Shown: in pieces, positions 52,754-63,839 of the stretch | Layout: each line of letters opens with the position of its first letter | Position numbering within the stretch: the first letter of the stretch is position 1 | Source of the DNA: Scytonema hofmannii PCC 7110 | Lineage (GTDB): Bacteria; Cyanobacteriota; Cyanobacteriia; Cyanobacteriales; Nostocaceae | DNA length: 64,000 nt | Assembly: GCF_000346485.2 (NCBI RefSeq) | Contig: NZ_KQ976354.1 | Coordinates: forward strand, 2,917,421 to 2,981,420 | Direction: 5' to 3' | Position numbers and translations under genes: made by a program | Notes under the pieces: generated by a model | Seen by the model: the letters and a program-made list of their open reading frames with translations, nothing else | Database searches by the model: none | Told to the model about the DNA's origin: nothing

Positions 52754-54478
52754 CTAATGTTTAACAGTCATGGGAAGGCGAACAACAAAAACAGATCCAA
52801 CTCCTGGTTCACTTCTGACAACAATTTCACCACCCATCATTTGGCAAAAGTGACGGCTAATTGCTAACCCAAGTCCGGTTCCTCCATACTTTTTAGTGGT
52901 TGAGGCATCTCCCTGAGTAAAGGGTTGAAAGAGCTGCTGCTGTTGGTGGTATGTCATACCAATACCAGTATCTTCAACCGTAAAAGTGATAATTCTAGCA
53001 GATCCATTTTCACGCAAACCCTGCTTTTCTTTCTCTATCAAAAGCTTGACTTTACCATTTTTGGTGAATTTGGCAGCATTACTTAACAGGTTATACAGAA
53101 CCTGTCTGAGTTTGGTCTGATCGGTATGCATCACACCAAGTTCTTCTTCAAAATAAACTTCTAGAACGTTGCTGTTTTTTTCTACTAACGGCTTCACTGT
53201 CATAACGATATTATTAAGCAATGTTGCTAGTTCAAATGTTTCAGGGTAAAAGGTCATTTTCCCCGCTTCAATTTTTGAAAGGTCGAGGATATCGTTGATC
53301 AGTGTTAGCAAATGCCTTCCTGCACCATTGATAGATTCTAGGTCACTGATAAAATCTTCTGCCATGCCAAAATCTGCAGCATCATCTTTGAGCAGTTGGC
53401 TCAAACCAATAATGGCATTTAATGGTGTGCGTAACTCGTGGCTAATATTAGCAAGAAATTGGCTTTTTGCCTTACTAGCTGCTTCTGCGAGTTCTTTTGC
53501 CTGTTGTAGTTCTTTAGTCCGTTCGGAGACTCTCTCAATTAAACGGTTCAGAGATTTGGCTAGTAATCCAATTTCATCCTCAGTGCTGACGGGTGCTCGC
53601 AAATCAAAGTTAGATTTCTTTGCCACCTGTTCGGCTACTTGCGTGACGAGGATGACTGGTTCGGCTATGGCTCTGGAAGTTCGCCAAGCTATAATTGCGG
53701 CGATCGCCACTGATAGCAGCATACTGACTATAACAATTAACCGCTCGACTCCTTTTGCCACCTCTACGTCTTTTGCTATTTCTTGCTCTTGTTCTTCCGC
53801 AGTCTGCAAAATATTACTCAATTGCAGGCGCAACTGATCGAGTCGGATAGCTGTTTCACCACCCATGATTTCTAGTAATTGCTCTCGCGCAAACGAAGTG
53901 CTCTGTGGCTGTTGAGGCTGCTTTTCAAGCTGTTGTAAAACAGCTTCTATTTGCCAAATGTAGGAATCTAAGTTACTTTCATAATCATGTATGACGGTTC
54001 GGAGAGTGCTTTCGGTAGCTGCTAACTTTCCTGGTTTGCTGTCTAAAAATTCTGTAATTTGTTGTTCTAGATGTTTAGCGTTGTCAAAATTCTTAAACAG
54101 GTCAAATCTTTTGTCGGAAAGCCGTTCTGAGTCTTCTAGGACAGTAATTATGTTCGAGCTGTGTAACTGTGCGCCTATTAAGGCATTCCTATAGGTAGCC
54201 AGCATTTGTGTCTGATACCGGGCGTGACTTAATTGCCCAGTCTCTATTCCTCGATAATAATTAGCAATAACCAGACCGGTCAGAGAGCCTAAAAAACCAA
54301 TGCCAATCGCTAAAAAGTAGCCATAGCCAATCTTTTGATGGATTCGCCAAGAACTGGCTTTGAGTTTCCCTCGGGAGGGAAACTCAATAGTTGGGAGTTC
54401 GTCGGTAGAGGGCTGATCGGCTGACACTTGTTTTCTTTCTATATTGCTGTCAACAGAGGTTGGTTTTTGAGTTTGCAT
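52754..54478 (-). CDS. membrane-bound HAMP histidine kinase
   Basis: This 574-residue sensor kinase has an N-terminal cytoplasmic segment with a first membrane helix ([20 protein letters not shown]), a helical extracytoplasmic sensor (about 75-240), a second helix ([19 protein letters not shown]), HAMP (about 265-318), HisKA with phospho-His in [18 protein letters not shown] and HATPase ([25 protein letters not shown]). There is no receiver domain. The partner regulator is not adjacent. The four-helix-like sensor resembles those that read small ligands or membrane state; the signal is unknown. Confidence 0.94.
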   Translation of the reverse strand: MQTQKPTSVDSNIERKQVSADQPSTDELPTIEFPSRGKLKASSWRIHQKIGYGYFLAIGIGFLGSLTGLVIANYYRGIETGQLSHARYQTQMLATYRNALIGAQLHSSNIITVLEDSERLSDKRFDLFKNFDNAKHLEQQITEFLDSKPGKLAATESTLRTVIHDYESNLDSYIWQIEAVLQQLEKQPQQPQSTSFAREQLLEIMGGETAIRLDQLRLQLSNILQTAEEQEQEIAKDVEVAKGVERLIVIVSMLLSVAIAAIIAWRTSRAIAEPVILVTQVAEQVAKKSNFDLRAPVSTEDEIGLLAKSLNRLIERVSERTKELQQAKELAEAASKAKSQFLANISHELRTPLNAIIGLSQLLKDDAADFGMAEDFISDLESINGAGRHLLTLINDILDLSKIEAGKMTFYPETFELATLLNNIVMTVKPLVEKNSNVLEVYFEEELGVMHTDQTKLRQVLYNLLSNAAKFTKNGKVKLLIEKEKQGLRENGSARIITFTVEDTGIGMTYHQQQQLFQPFTQGDASTTKKYGGTGLGLAISRHFCQMMGGEIVVRSEPGVGSVFVVRLPMTVKH

Positions 54479-55193
54479 ACCTCAAATTCTCCTTGCCCTC
54501 CCGCAAAAAACTGTGTATCTATACAGAGGTTGCAATTTTATTAATGAACTTGTGATTAACACCTACCACTTTATCTTCTTTTTTATCAAAATTAAGGTGG
54601 TTATCAACTTTAGAGATCGGGGGGAAATTTTTAAATAAAGACTAAGTTTTGAAGACTTATGATACATTTCTGATAAAGTGCCTTTATTCTCGCAGATGAC
54701 AAACTATTCGTAAATTAGATCCATTCCACTTTTGTGGGCGGAGGATATGTAAACTTTTATGAAAAATTTACTTTGTTGTTTGCTTTTTTTTGCTAAATTT
54801 CAGCATTTAGCAAACTCTCCCACTTAATGGCAAGCCGTGCTTTTTCCCTGTAAGTATTTATTCCTTTCATGTCTGGTCACTATTATAGTTGGCATGTCCT
54901 CCATTATATGAGAGCGATCGGGATATGCACATTTTTAACAGTTGTTGAGTATAAACAAAAGACTTCTCAATAAAAAAATATCTAATTTGTCAGATGGGCA
55001 TTCAAAAAATAAATGATCCGGGAAAGGCAGCTTTGCTGAGGGCAGAAGGGAAGAAAGTATTGAAGGTGATGGCAAATCCCTCTGAACCTGGCTGCCTCCT
55101 GCCCAAGGGGTCTAAAACCCCAGAATGTGGGACGGGCGTCCCCGCCCGTCCTGTATGAATTTAATTTTGGGACATTGTTTATTTGGAAGTCCC
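54479..55193. other. 715-bp gap with a dispersed hairpin
   Basis: A GGACGGGCG/CGCCCGTCC hairpin (9-bp stem, TCCC loop) lies at 55130-55151, close to the end of metK, and probably doubles as its terminator region. The following TTTATTTGGAAGTC also occurs after the similar hairpin near 39950. No gene is found in the rest. Confidence 0.55.
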
Positions 55194-56456
55194 TTATGCA
55201 AGCGCAGCTGAAAGCAGATGATCGACAGCTTGCTTCAGCGTCTCTACCTTATCAAGACGCTCCCAAGGTAAGTCTAAATCGTTACGTCCCAAGTGACCGT
55301 AAGCCGCGACGTCCTGATAAAAACGTCCGCCTCGTTCGCTTGGTAAGTTACGTAGATTAAAGGTGTGGATAATACCTGCAGGACGCAGTTCAAAATGCTG
55401 TTTAACCAATTCTAGCAAGGTGTCGTCATCAACTTTACCTGTGCCAAAAGTATCCAACATAATACTTACGGGTCTTGCAACACCGATCGCATAGCTTAGT
55501 TGAACTTCGCATTTTTCTGCCAAACCAGCAGCGACAATGTTTTTCGCTACATAGCGACAAGCATAAGCAGCACTGCGATCTACCTTAGTGGGGTCTTTGC
55601 CAGAAAAAGCGCCACCACCATGACGAGAGTAACCGCCATAAGTATCAACAATGATTTTGCGTCCTGTCAGACCGGAGTCTCCCTGAGGACCGCCAACGAC
55701 AAACTTACCTGTGGGGTTAACCAAAAAGCGAGTTTGGTCATCTGGCTGAACATCAATGTCTACAAAAACAGGCTCAACCACTGCTGACCACAGGTCTTCC
55801 TTGATCTTGGCTTGTACTTCTGTTTCATCTGTAATTTCACCGATAGTCGCCGAGTGCTGGGTAGAAATCAGAATGGTATCGATACCAACTGGTCGTCCAT
55901 CCTCATAAGCGATGGTGACTTGTGTTTTTCCATCAGGGCGTAGGTATGGCAAAACACCTGTTTTGCGAACAGCAGCTAATCTGCGGGCGATACGGTGAGC
56001 AAGGCAAATAGGCAATGGCATGAATTCTGGGGTTTCGTTGCAAGCGAAACCAAACATAATCCCTTGGTCGCCAGCCCCAACCGTGTCAAAGAGTTCATCG
56101 CTACTTTGCTCGCGGGTTTCTTGAGCAGTGTTGACACCTTGAGCGATATCAGGTGACTGTTCGTCTAGAGCGACCATCACTGCACAGCTGTTAGCAGAAA
56201 ATCCGTTATCGGCGTTAGTGTAGCCAATTTCCGCAATTTTCTCGCGAGCAACATTTACGTAGTTAACATTGGCTTTAGTGGTAATTTCTCCTGTAATTAA
56301 AACCAAGCCAGTGTTCACAACAACCTCAGCAGCAACACGGCTACTTGGGTCTTGAGAAAGCAGGGTATCTAGAATTGTATCGGAAATCTGATCGCAGATT
56401 TTGTCAGGATGACCTTCGGTCACTGACTCGGAGGTAAAGAGATAACGACGAGACAA
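55194..56456 (-). CDS. metK: S-adenosylmethionine synthetase MetK
   Basis: This 420-residue enzyme makes S-adenosylmethionine from methionine and ATP. Signatures: [20 protein letters not shown] at the start, [16 protein letters not shown] and [19 protein letters not shown]. The start codon is TTG (56454-56456), supported by GAGGAGG seven bases upstream (56464-56470) and by the family N terminus; no ATG fits. Length is slightly greater than E. coli MetK. No S-adenosylmethionine riboswitch is evident in the ~100 bases upstream. Single leftward gene. Confidence 0.97.
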   Translation of the reverse strand: MSRRYLFTSESVTEGHPDKICDQISDTILDTLLSQDPSSRVAAEVVVNTGLVLITGEITTKANVNYVNVAREKIAEIGYTNADNGFSANSCAVMVALDEQSPDIAQGVNTAQETREQSSDELFDTVGAGDQGIMFGFACNETPEFMPLPICLAHRIARRLAAVRKTGVLPYLRPDGKTQVTIAYEDGRPVGIDTILISTQHSATIGEITDETEVQAKIKEDLWSAVVEPVFVDIDVQPDDQTRFLVNPTGKFVVGGPQGDSGLTGRKIIVDTYGGYSRHGGGAFSGKDPTKVDRSAAYACRYVAKNIVAAGLAEKCEVQLSYAIGVARPVSIMLDTFGTGKVDDDTLLELVKQHFELRPAGIIHTFNLRNLPSERGGRFYQDVAAYGHLGRNDLDLPWERLDKVETLKQAVDHLLSAALA

Positions 56457-56699
56457 TGTAATTCCTCCTCAAGAAGGTAAGAAGAGCGGACTGAACTAAT
56501 GTGCTCAATTCAACCGCTTTGATTTGCAATCATAACAAGATTTTCACAAACGGTAATTAGTTTTATACTACTTTTCTCAAAAACCTTACCTAAGTACGAT
56601 TTTTTGAAAAGCGAGAAGAGCTACCCTACTTTGTTATCGTGGTTTATGAATTGAAAATTTATCGCTGTAAAGAATTTGACGGTTGGTGAAGTTAACTGA

Positions 56700-56730
56700 G
56701 ATCCCCGACTTCTTTGAGAAGTCGGGGATC
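56700..56730. repeat. dispersed hairpin (GATCCCCGACTTCT), second copy
   Basis: A 14-bp perfect stem with a TTG loop, the same sequence as the hairpin at 40014-40050. It lies in the metK-prk gap, which otherwise has no gene. Confidence 0.85.
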
Positions 56731-56753
56731 TAGAGCGCCAATACAGTAATGCA

Positions 56754-56786
56754 AAAAACCCGGTTTCTCCAAGAAACCGGGTTTTT
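56754..56786 (-). terminator. intrinsic terminator of prk
   Basis: AAAAACCCGGTTTCT and AGAAACCGGGTTTTT form a perfect 15-bp stem with a 3-base loop. On the minus strand it ends in a run of six T, 31 bp after the prk stop, a textbook intrinsic terminator. It is a member of the AGAAACC dispersed hairpin family. Confidence 0.85.
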
Positions 56787-56816
56787 GTTGTTCATCAAAA
56801 CAAAACTGACACTCTA

Positions 56817-57821
56817 CTAGACTTTAGCTGCCAGCTGTGCTTCTTTAGAGGTTAAACGCTCGTAAGCAGCACGCATTTTCAGACCAGTCAGGACTTGGAA
56901 TAAACCAGTACCATTGTTAGAGCCAGGATACTCGCGGTGTTGGAGTAACAAGTGAGTCATCTCACCTTTGTACTTGGTGGAGGTCTTACTCAAATGAGTC
57001 TCAATGTAAATCACTTCTTCTAGATTGTCAAACTGACCATCTATCTCCAATACAGAAACATAGCGACCGTAGTATACATCTGAACCGTAGTACAGCTGCA
57101 TACCGGGGTAAGAACAGGTCAGTTTGCGTCCGCAAGGAGTCCACTGAATGGTTGAGCCTTCATCAAACAAGTAGATTGGCTCAAACCCTTCCTTACCTTC
57201 TCGCTGGAGCATGCGTACCCGCAGAACTTTACGTTCTTTGTCATCTTTGATAAGATTGGTTGGCAAGACTTGTAGAACCACATCGGCAAACTCTCTTTGC
57301 GGTTCAATGTATTTTGTAAAGTCTGGCTTGCGGGAATTAATCTGAGCTAGGACATCTTCATAGCGGTGACCGCGTTCTGCCATATCACGCTGAATTTTCC
57401 AAGCAATCTTAACTTCATCGCTAATGTCAAAATAAACGCTAAAGTCAATCAGTGCTCGCACACGCTCGTCATAGAGAGGATGCAGACCCTCAACTACAAT
57501 AATGTGGTTGGGAGCGATGTTCTCTGGTGGGTCGATAGCGCCGGTCTCGTGGTTGTAAATCGGCTTCATAATCGATTGACCTTCTTTGAGCGCTTTGATT
57601 TGCTCGTACATCAGGTCAAAGTTGTTTGCTCTTGGGTCAAGTGCAGTAATGCCTGTTTCTTTGCGCTGTTTGCGATCTAATGAGTGATAGTCATCCAAAC
57701 AGATGACAGTCATCAAATCTTCACCGAATAAATCCATTAGGCGACGCAAAAACGTAGATTTACCGCACCCGGAGTCTCCGGCTACTCCAATTAACACCAC
57801 GCGTTCCGGCTTACTAGTCAT
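56817..57821 (-). CDS. prk: phosphoribulokinase
   Basis: Phosphoribulokinase makes ribulose 1,5-bisphosphate from ribulose 5-phosphate and ATP in the Calvin cycle. From ATG 57821 (334 residues, MTSKPERVVLIGVAGDSGCG) it has the P-loop with C19, C41 in TVICLDDYHSL and a C-terminal pair in TPCGRKLTCSYPG. These are the cysteines used for thioredoxin and CP12 light-dark control. GAGGAG precedes the ATG. An in-frame ATG at 57902 would add 27 basic residues not found in the family and is rejected. A strong terminator follows. Confidence 0.97.
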   Translation of the reverse strand: MTSKPERVVLIGVAGDSGCGKSTFLRRLMDLFGEDLMTVICLDDYHSLDRKQRKETGITALDPRANNFDLMYEQIKALKEGQSIMKPIYNHETGAIDPPENIAPNHIIVVEGLHPLYDERVRALIDFSVYFDISDEVKIAWKIQRDMAERGHRYEDVLAQINSRKPDFTKYIEPQREFADVVLQVLPTNLIKDDKERKVLRVRMLQREGKEGFEPIYLFDEGSTIQWTPCGRKLTCSYPGMQLYYGSDVYYGRYVSVLEIDGQFDNLEEVIYIETHLSKTSTKYKGEMTHLLLQHREYPGSNNGTGLFQVLTGLKMRAAYERLTSKEAQLAAKV

Positions 57822-58428
57822 AAATCTCCTCTTGATACTAAATGATGAATCATTCAATAATTTTTTCGTTTCGTTTGAATTTCGTTTCAATCCTCGTTTC
57901 AATCCTCAAGCCAGGAGTATACCCCAATGGTCTATCCTGCGTCTTCGCCCTCCAACAACGCGTTAACAAATTTGACGGGGTTCAACCGTAGCAGTTTTTA
58001 CCCGCCTAATATGACCAACTTTGTTGCTGGTAAGTATTTAATCCTAGTGTTAAATTGAATTGTAACAGAAGGGTGTTGTCTATACAAGGTTGATTAACCT
58101 TGATTTGATCTCCTAAATTTGTGAATTAAAGGAGATTGAAGTAAAAGTCAGATATCCACACCAGTTGGATATCGGTAAAAATACACTGCTTGTGAAGGTA
58201 TACCTTTAAGTTTACTATGTGTCGTCTTAATGTGGCTTTTTGTTTTGGAGAATCTTGGAAGATTCAGCAACGTTCCAGACATCTCCAGCCAAAAATTATG
58301 GATTTTATTAAGGTGTGATAAAAATCACAAATTCTTGTCTTGTGACTTTAAAGTCTATGCCCAACAGGATTTTACGCGTTTTCCCTAGAAAGTAACAGTG
58401 GTTGACAGATTTTTAACATCAAGTAAAA
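57822..58428. other. 607-bp prk upstream region
   Basis: No ORF looks coding. The region holds the likely prk promoter and a perfect CRP-type palindrome at 58314-58329. Confidence 0.55.
58314..58329. promoter_or_regulatory. perfect CRP/cAMP-receptor-type site TGTGA-N6-TCACA
   Basis: TGTGATAAAAATCACA matches the symmetric CRP consensus at all ten defined positions, the same consensus reported for cyanobacterial SyCRP1/AnCrpA. It is about 490 bp upstream of prk and 100 bp downstream of the small gene at 58429. The regulated promoter is uncertain. Confidence 0.55.
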
Positions 58429-58779
58429 CTAAATTGTAGTTGTGTCTGCTGGGTCTACTTCTACCAGAATTTTGTTACTGAACTGACTCCGTGTTGTGGA
58501 ATGCTCCCTAAGGGCGGATGTAAAATTCAGTAAATGGTGTTCTGCGGGAAAATCCTCAGTTAATTTCCGAGGAAACTGTAAGACACTGGTACTCAATTTT
58601 GGGGAAGTCAAATAAATGACAATTGTTTTTGATTTAGATTTTTCAAAAAGATTGGTAATTGATGTTTCCCAATATTGAATGCCTTTCGATCTGTGCTCCC
58701 AATGAATGACGAGAAGAGATCTCTCCTCTGTTGAGTGGTACTTCTCGAAAAAAACATTAAATTGACTCATTATTAACAT
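58429..58779 (-). CDS. hypothetical protein
   Basis: This 116-residue frame starts MLIMSQFNVFFEKYHSTEER, with GAGAG just before the first ATG; a second ATG at 58770 is equally possible. It contains SLLVIHWEHRSKGIQYWETS and KTIVIYLTSPKLSTS, a plausible alpha/beta alternation, and no membrane segment or known motif. Codon composition is reasonable but I do not recognise a family. It may not be translated. Confidence 0.45.
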   Translation of the reverse strand: MLIMSQFNVFFEKYHSTEERSLLVIHWEHRSKGIQYWETSITNLFEKSKSKTIVIYLTSPKLSTSVLQFPRKLTEDFPAEHHLLNFTSALREHSTTRSQFSNKILVEVDPADTTTI

Positions 58780-60557
<1,778 letters not shown>

Positions 60558-60689
60558 TTTAGTCATTGGTCATTAGTCATTAGGCTTTTGACAAAAGACT
60601 GTAGACCAAATAAGAAATATAATAAGTAGGTAGGGTTTATACCTTACCTACTATTATTTTTGTGTATTTAAACACACATTTTTAGCGCA

Positions 60690-60730
60690 AGCGAATCCAT
60701 TATCCGCGTTCGTCTGCGTTCATCAGCGGT
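60690..60730. repeat. dispersed repeat before hom
   Basis: TTATCCGCGTTCGTCTGCGT then TCATCAGCGGTTTAA is the inverted counterpart of the GCAGATGCACGC repeat at 3590-3625. Confidence 0.6.
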
Positions 60731-60756
60731 TTAAAATAAAAATTTGGTGAAAGCTT

Positions 60757-62052
60757 GTGGGTGTAAAGCTGGGAATACTGGGATTGGGAACTGTGGGGAC
60801 AGGTACCGTGCAGCTATTGCAGGACGGTACTGGTCGTCATCCACTATTGCAAGAAATAGAAATATATAAAGTGGGAGTACGATCGCTTGATAAATCCCGT
60901 GCTGTCACTCTACCAAAATCAGTATTGATGACAGATTTAGACGCAATTGTCAACGATCCAAAAGTAGATATTATTGTCGAAGTCATGGGGGGATTGGAAC
61001 CAGCGCGATCGCTCATCTTAAAAGCCATTGAAAATGGCAAGCATATCGTGACAGCAAACAAAGCAGTGATATCGCGATTTGGCGAAGAAATCTTCACATC
61101 AGCCAATAAAGCTGGGGTATACGTCATGCTAGAAGCAGCCGTAGGTGGAGGTATTCCGGTTATTCAACCCCTAAAACAATCATTAAGTGTTAACCGCATT
61201 CAAAGCGTTACAGGCATAGTCAACGGTACAACAAATTACATCCTGACACGGATGCAGCTAGAAGGCAGCAATTTCAGCGATGTTTTAGCTGATGCCCAAA
61301 AACTGGGTTACGCTGAAGCAGATCCTACCGCCGACGTAGAAGGCTTAGACGCAGCTGATAAAATCGCCATCCTCGCCTCACTCGCTTTTGATGGAAGAAT
61401 CAAGCTAGAAGACGTTTACTGTGAAGGAATTAGGCAAGTCAGCAAAACAGATATTGCCTACGCCGAAAAACTGGGATTTGTCATAAAACTTTTAGCGATC
61501 GCTCAAACAGTCATCCCCCCCTCCTCAAATCCCCCCATTTCTGTAAGAGTTCATCCCACCTTAGTGCCAAAAAACCATCCCCTAGCAAGCATTAATGGTG
61601 TAAATAACGCCATTTTTATTGAAGGTGAACCCATAGGACAAGTGATGTTATTTGGTCCTGGGGCTGGGGCGGGTGCAACAGCCAGTTCTGTATCATCTGA
61701 TATACTAAACTTAGTAGCATCACTGAAAACAAGTACAGCATTACCTAATCCACTTCTTGGTTGTAGGCATCAACATTACTGTCAAATTACACCAATGGCA
61801 GAACTCGTCACGCGGTTTTATGCTAGATTTTTAACAAGAGACCAATCGGGAGTCATTGGTAAAATAGGAACCTGCTTTGGCGATCGCGGAGTCAGTTTAG
61901 AGTCAGTCGTCCAAACTGGTTTTCAGGGAGAACTAGCAGAAATCGTTGTCGTCACCCATGATGTTCGAGAGGGAGACTTCCGACAAGCGCTCGCAGAAAT
62001 TCACAGCCTCCCTGCCATAGATAGTATTCCTAGCGTGTTACGAGTTCTTTAA
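60757..62052 (+). CDS. hom: homoserine dehydrogenase
   Basis: This 431-residue enzyme reduces aspartate semialdehyde to homoserine for threonine and methionine synthesis. It has the NAD(P) site LGILGLGTVGTGTVQLL, VEVMGGLEPAR, KHIVTANKAVIS, the catalytic-region motif VNGTTNYILTRM ... YAEADPTADVEGLDAADK, and a C-terminal ACT domain (GVIGKIGTCFGDRGVSLESV) for threonine feedback. The start is GTG 60757 with GGTGA about eight bases upstream. It is separate from aspartokinase (monofunctional). A GGGAGTA heptamer tract follows. Confidence 0.97.
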   Translation: MGVKLGILGLGTVGTGTVQLLQDGTGRHPLLQEIEIYKVGVRSLDKSRAVTLPKSVLMTDLDAIVNDPKVDIIVEVMGGLEPARSLILKAIENGKHIVTANKAVISRFGEEIFTSANKAGVYVMLEAAVGGGIPVIQPLKQSLSVNRIQSVTGIVNGTTNYILTRMQLEGSNFSDVLADAQKLGYAEADPTADVEGLDAADKIAILASLAFDGRIKLEDVYCEGIRQVSKTDIAYAEKLGFVIKLLAIAQTVIPPSSNPPISVRVHPTLVPKNHPLASINGVNNAIFIEGEPIGQVMLFGPGAGAGATASSVSSDILNLVASLKTSTALPNPLLGCRHQHYCQITPMAELVTRFYARFLTRDQSGVIGKIGTCFGDRGVSLESVVQTGFQGELAEIVVVTHDVREGDFRQALAEIHSLPAIDSIPSVLRVL

Positions 62053-62163
62053 ATGAAAAAGGGAGTGGGGAGTAGGGAATAGGGAGTAGGAAGAAGAAAA
62101 ATTTTTATTTGTTTTGGTGTATGAAAGTACATGATAGCTACTTGTTTCATAATTCATAATTCC

Positions 62164-62559
62164 ATGGATAGTGCAAAACGTATAGCAACTCTCAACCGCA
62201 TTCGCAAACTCAGCCGCCTCATGGATACATCTTTACGTATCCCCGGTACTGGCTTTCGCATCGGACTAGATCCAATTATTGGATTAATTCCTGGTGCTGG
62301 CGATATCGTCAGTACAGGGTTTTCGGCTTACATCATTTTTTTAGCAGCTCGTTTTAACATACCCCCGAAAGATTTATCCCAAATGATTTTTAACATTGCT
62401 TTAGAAGCAGTGGTTGGTACAGTCCCTTTGGTTGGTGATTTATTTGATGCTTTTTACAAATCTAACATCCGTAATTTGGCAATTTTAGAAAAACATCTCG
62501 CGATCGTTGAACCAGAATTAGAAAAAGTTGCTTCTGAGTTTGAGGAGCTTGCTAGTTAA
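62164..62559 (+). CDS. DUF4112 small membrane protein
   Basis: From ATG 62164 the 131-residue protein MDSAKRIATLNRIRKLSRLM contains IPGTGFRIGLDPIIGLIPGAGDIV and ALEAVVGTVPLVGDLFDAFYKSN. The paired G-(L/T)-(I/V)-P-x-(A/V)-G-D motifs in hydrophobic segments define DUF4112. It is probably a membrane protein with two helical hairpins; function unknown. In-frame ATG 62131 would add 11 residues coded by repeat-like sequence and is less likely. Confidence 0.85.
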   Translation: MDSAKRIATLNRIRKLSRLMDTSLRIPGTGFRIGLDPIIGLIPGAGDIVSTGFSAYIIFLAARFNIPPKDLSQMIFNIALEAVVGTVPLVGDLFDAFYKSNIRNLAILEKHLAIVEPELEKVASEFEELAS

Positions 62560-62627
62560 AGATATGCAACTTTCTGTTGTAAGGTCTTGCTCTTGATCCT
62601 TAACCTTGTGGGAATTCTCGCTCTTGT

Positions 62628-62752
62628 GGGATGGGCTTCTAGCCCGTCTCATAGAACGCAGGCGAGCGAGGAGGGAGTATCCCAATTTTGTCAAAATACC
62701 TAGCGAATAGAATTCGCGGCTATACAAACGAAGTCCGTCTTCGCGGACTAAA
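62628..62752. repeat. two dispersed repeats after the DUF4112 gene
   Basis: A GGGATGGGC/GCCCGTCTC hairpin lies at 62628-62650. An AATAGAATTCGCGGCTATAC-family unit lies at 62703-62752, matching 477-526 in the same orientation. The 62560-62821 gap has no gene. Confidence 0.75.
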
Positions 62753-62821
62753 TTATCAAGGGGTGTAAGACGCGGATTTAGTATTACGCATCAATTGAGA
62801 TTATCTGGATTGCCGTAATTT

Positions 62822-63106
62822 TTACCCTGCTTGAGTTCGCGCCTGCTTTACCATCGCAATCAAAGTGTGATGAGCGTCTTCTGCGTCTGCTAAAACATGG
62901 TCAAATAGAATGCGGACTGGTACGGCTTCCCCATTTACCTGTGCTTTGAGATCCATACCTTCAGCGTCAATAGAAATCATTTCTGCTGCTGTTGCATCCG
63001 CTAAACTCCCAAAAGCTTGGGCATAAAGGGCTACAGCATTAGCATGATCTTCGTTCATATGATTGCAGATGCGCGAACTCACTTCTGAGGAAAACTGGAA
63101 AGACAT
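62822..63106 (-). CDS. DUF2470 heme/FMN-binding-like protein
   Basis: From ATG 63106 (94 residues, MSFQFSSEVSSRICNHMNED) with GGAG seven bases upstream. The motif CNHMNEDHANAVALYAQAFG, followed by MISIDAEGMDLKAQVNG and VRILFDHVLADAEDAHHTL, defines the DUF2470 domain often fused to pyridoxamine-phosphate-oxidase-like heme-handling proteins (HugZ type). Here it stands alone, as in many cyanobacteria. A role in heme or flavin binding is inferred from the family. Confidence 0.88.
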   Translation of the reverse strand: MSFQFSSEVSSRICNHMNEDHANAVALYAQAFGSLADATAAEMISIDAEGMDLKAQVNGEAVPVRILFDHVLADAEDAHHTLIAMVKQARTQAG

Positions 63107-63163
63107 GGCAAACTCCACGTTTGTGCTAGATTTTCTAGATTATTTTAGTCGATATACGTTTTT

Positions 63164-63424
63164 TTAAGACTCACGATATCCGCCCCGACGTTCAGCCAGT
63201 TCTTGTTCAATTTCTGCTTCGTTAAGTAATGTTAGCCCAGAAGCGATCGCTCGAGTACGAATTTCCCACAATTTCTTAGCTAAGGGTGTTTGTGGAGTAT
63301 ATTCTGATTTTGGTGCTGTTGCGTCTGATTCAAATTTCAGCGCTTCAACAAACTCAAAAATCTTTTGCTGCTTTTCGGGTGTGAGTTCTTGGCAACGTTC
63401 CAGTAATTCTTCTTCTTTCTCCAT
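63164..63424 (-). CDS. small DUF2281/antitoxin-like protein
   Basis: This 86-residue protein starts MEKEEELLERCQELTPEKQQ, followed by KIFEFVEALKFE. The LTPEKQQ-x-[IV]-x-[ED]-FVEAL helix pattern is common in small VapB/DUF2281-like antitoxins. The C terminus IRTRAIASGLTLLNEAEIEQ with the basic ERRGGYRES is also typical. No toxin gene lies directly downstream (leftward) of it, so it may be an orphan. It could also be a non-toxin regulatory protein. Confidence 0.65.
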   Translation of the reverse strand: MEKEEELLERCQELTPEKQQKIFEFVEALKFESDATAPKSEYTPQTPLAKKLWEIRTRAIASGLTLLNEAEIEQELAERRGGYRES

Positions 63425-63671
63425 AATTCACCCCATTATAAGAGCAGTTGCTGAAAGCAAGCCATGGAATTCTCTGACTTGCAGTGTATGAAGTTTAAGA
63501 TTATTGTACTTAAGCAGAAGGTAATTCCGGAAAGAGCTAGAAAGCTAGTGTTGCAAAATGATGTAACAGTTTTTTTACAGATGTCAACTGCAAATGAAGG
63601 ATGGATTTTCATCCTCATGCTGAATAGTTACATAGATACCAAATTATAATGTAGAAAATACAGGTATCAAT

Positions 63672-63839
63672 ATGAAGGCTGTTTTTGGCAAAAGAGAATC
63701 TATTGGTAATAGTACCAGATTTAGGACAGACAAAGATTGGGAAATGTTAAAACTAGAATTAGACAATTTTTTCAAAAATGATGATGAATGGGTGAATGAT
63801 TGTTGCACTCGCACTAACTTTAACGAGGATAATGTTTAG
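63672..63839 (+). CDS. possible small protein (55 residues)
   Basis: A short frame MKAVFGKRESIGNSTRFRTD then KDWEMLKLELDNFFKNDDEW, with an acidic C terminus. Only a weak AGG precedes it. It overlaps the end of the CCA-enzyme gene on the other strand by 20 bp. No family is recognised; coding status is uncertain. Confidence 0.3.
   Translation: MKAVFGKRESIGNSTRFRTDKDWEMLKLELDNFFKNDDEWVNDCCTRTNFNEDNV

Noticed and set aside
56457-56600. S-adenosylmethionine riboswitch upstream of metK
   Set aside because: No conserved riboswitch core could be recognised. Only a strong ribosome site and an ordinary leader are present.
57822-57902. Longer prk start at 57902
   Set aside because: It adds a basic extension not found in phosphoribulokinases. 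ATG 57821 has GAGGAG and places the regulatory cysteines at 19 and 41 as in the family.
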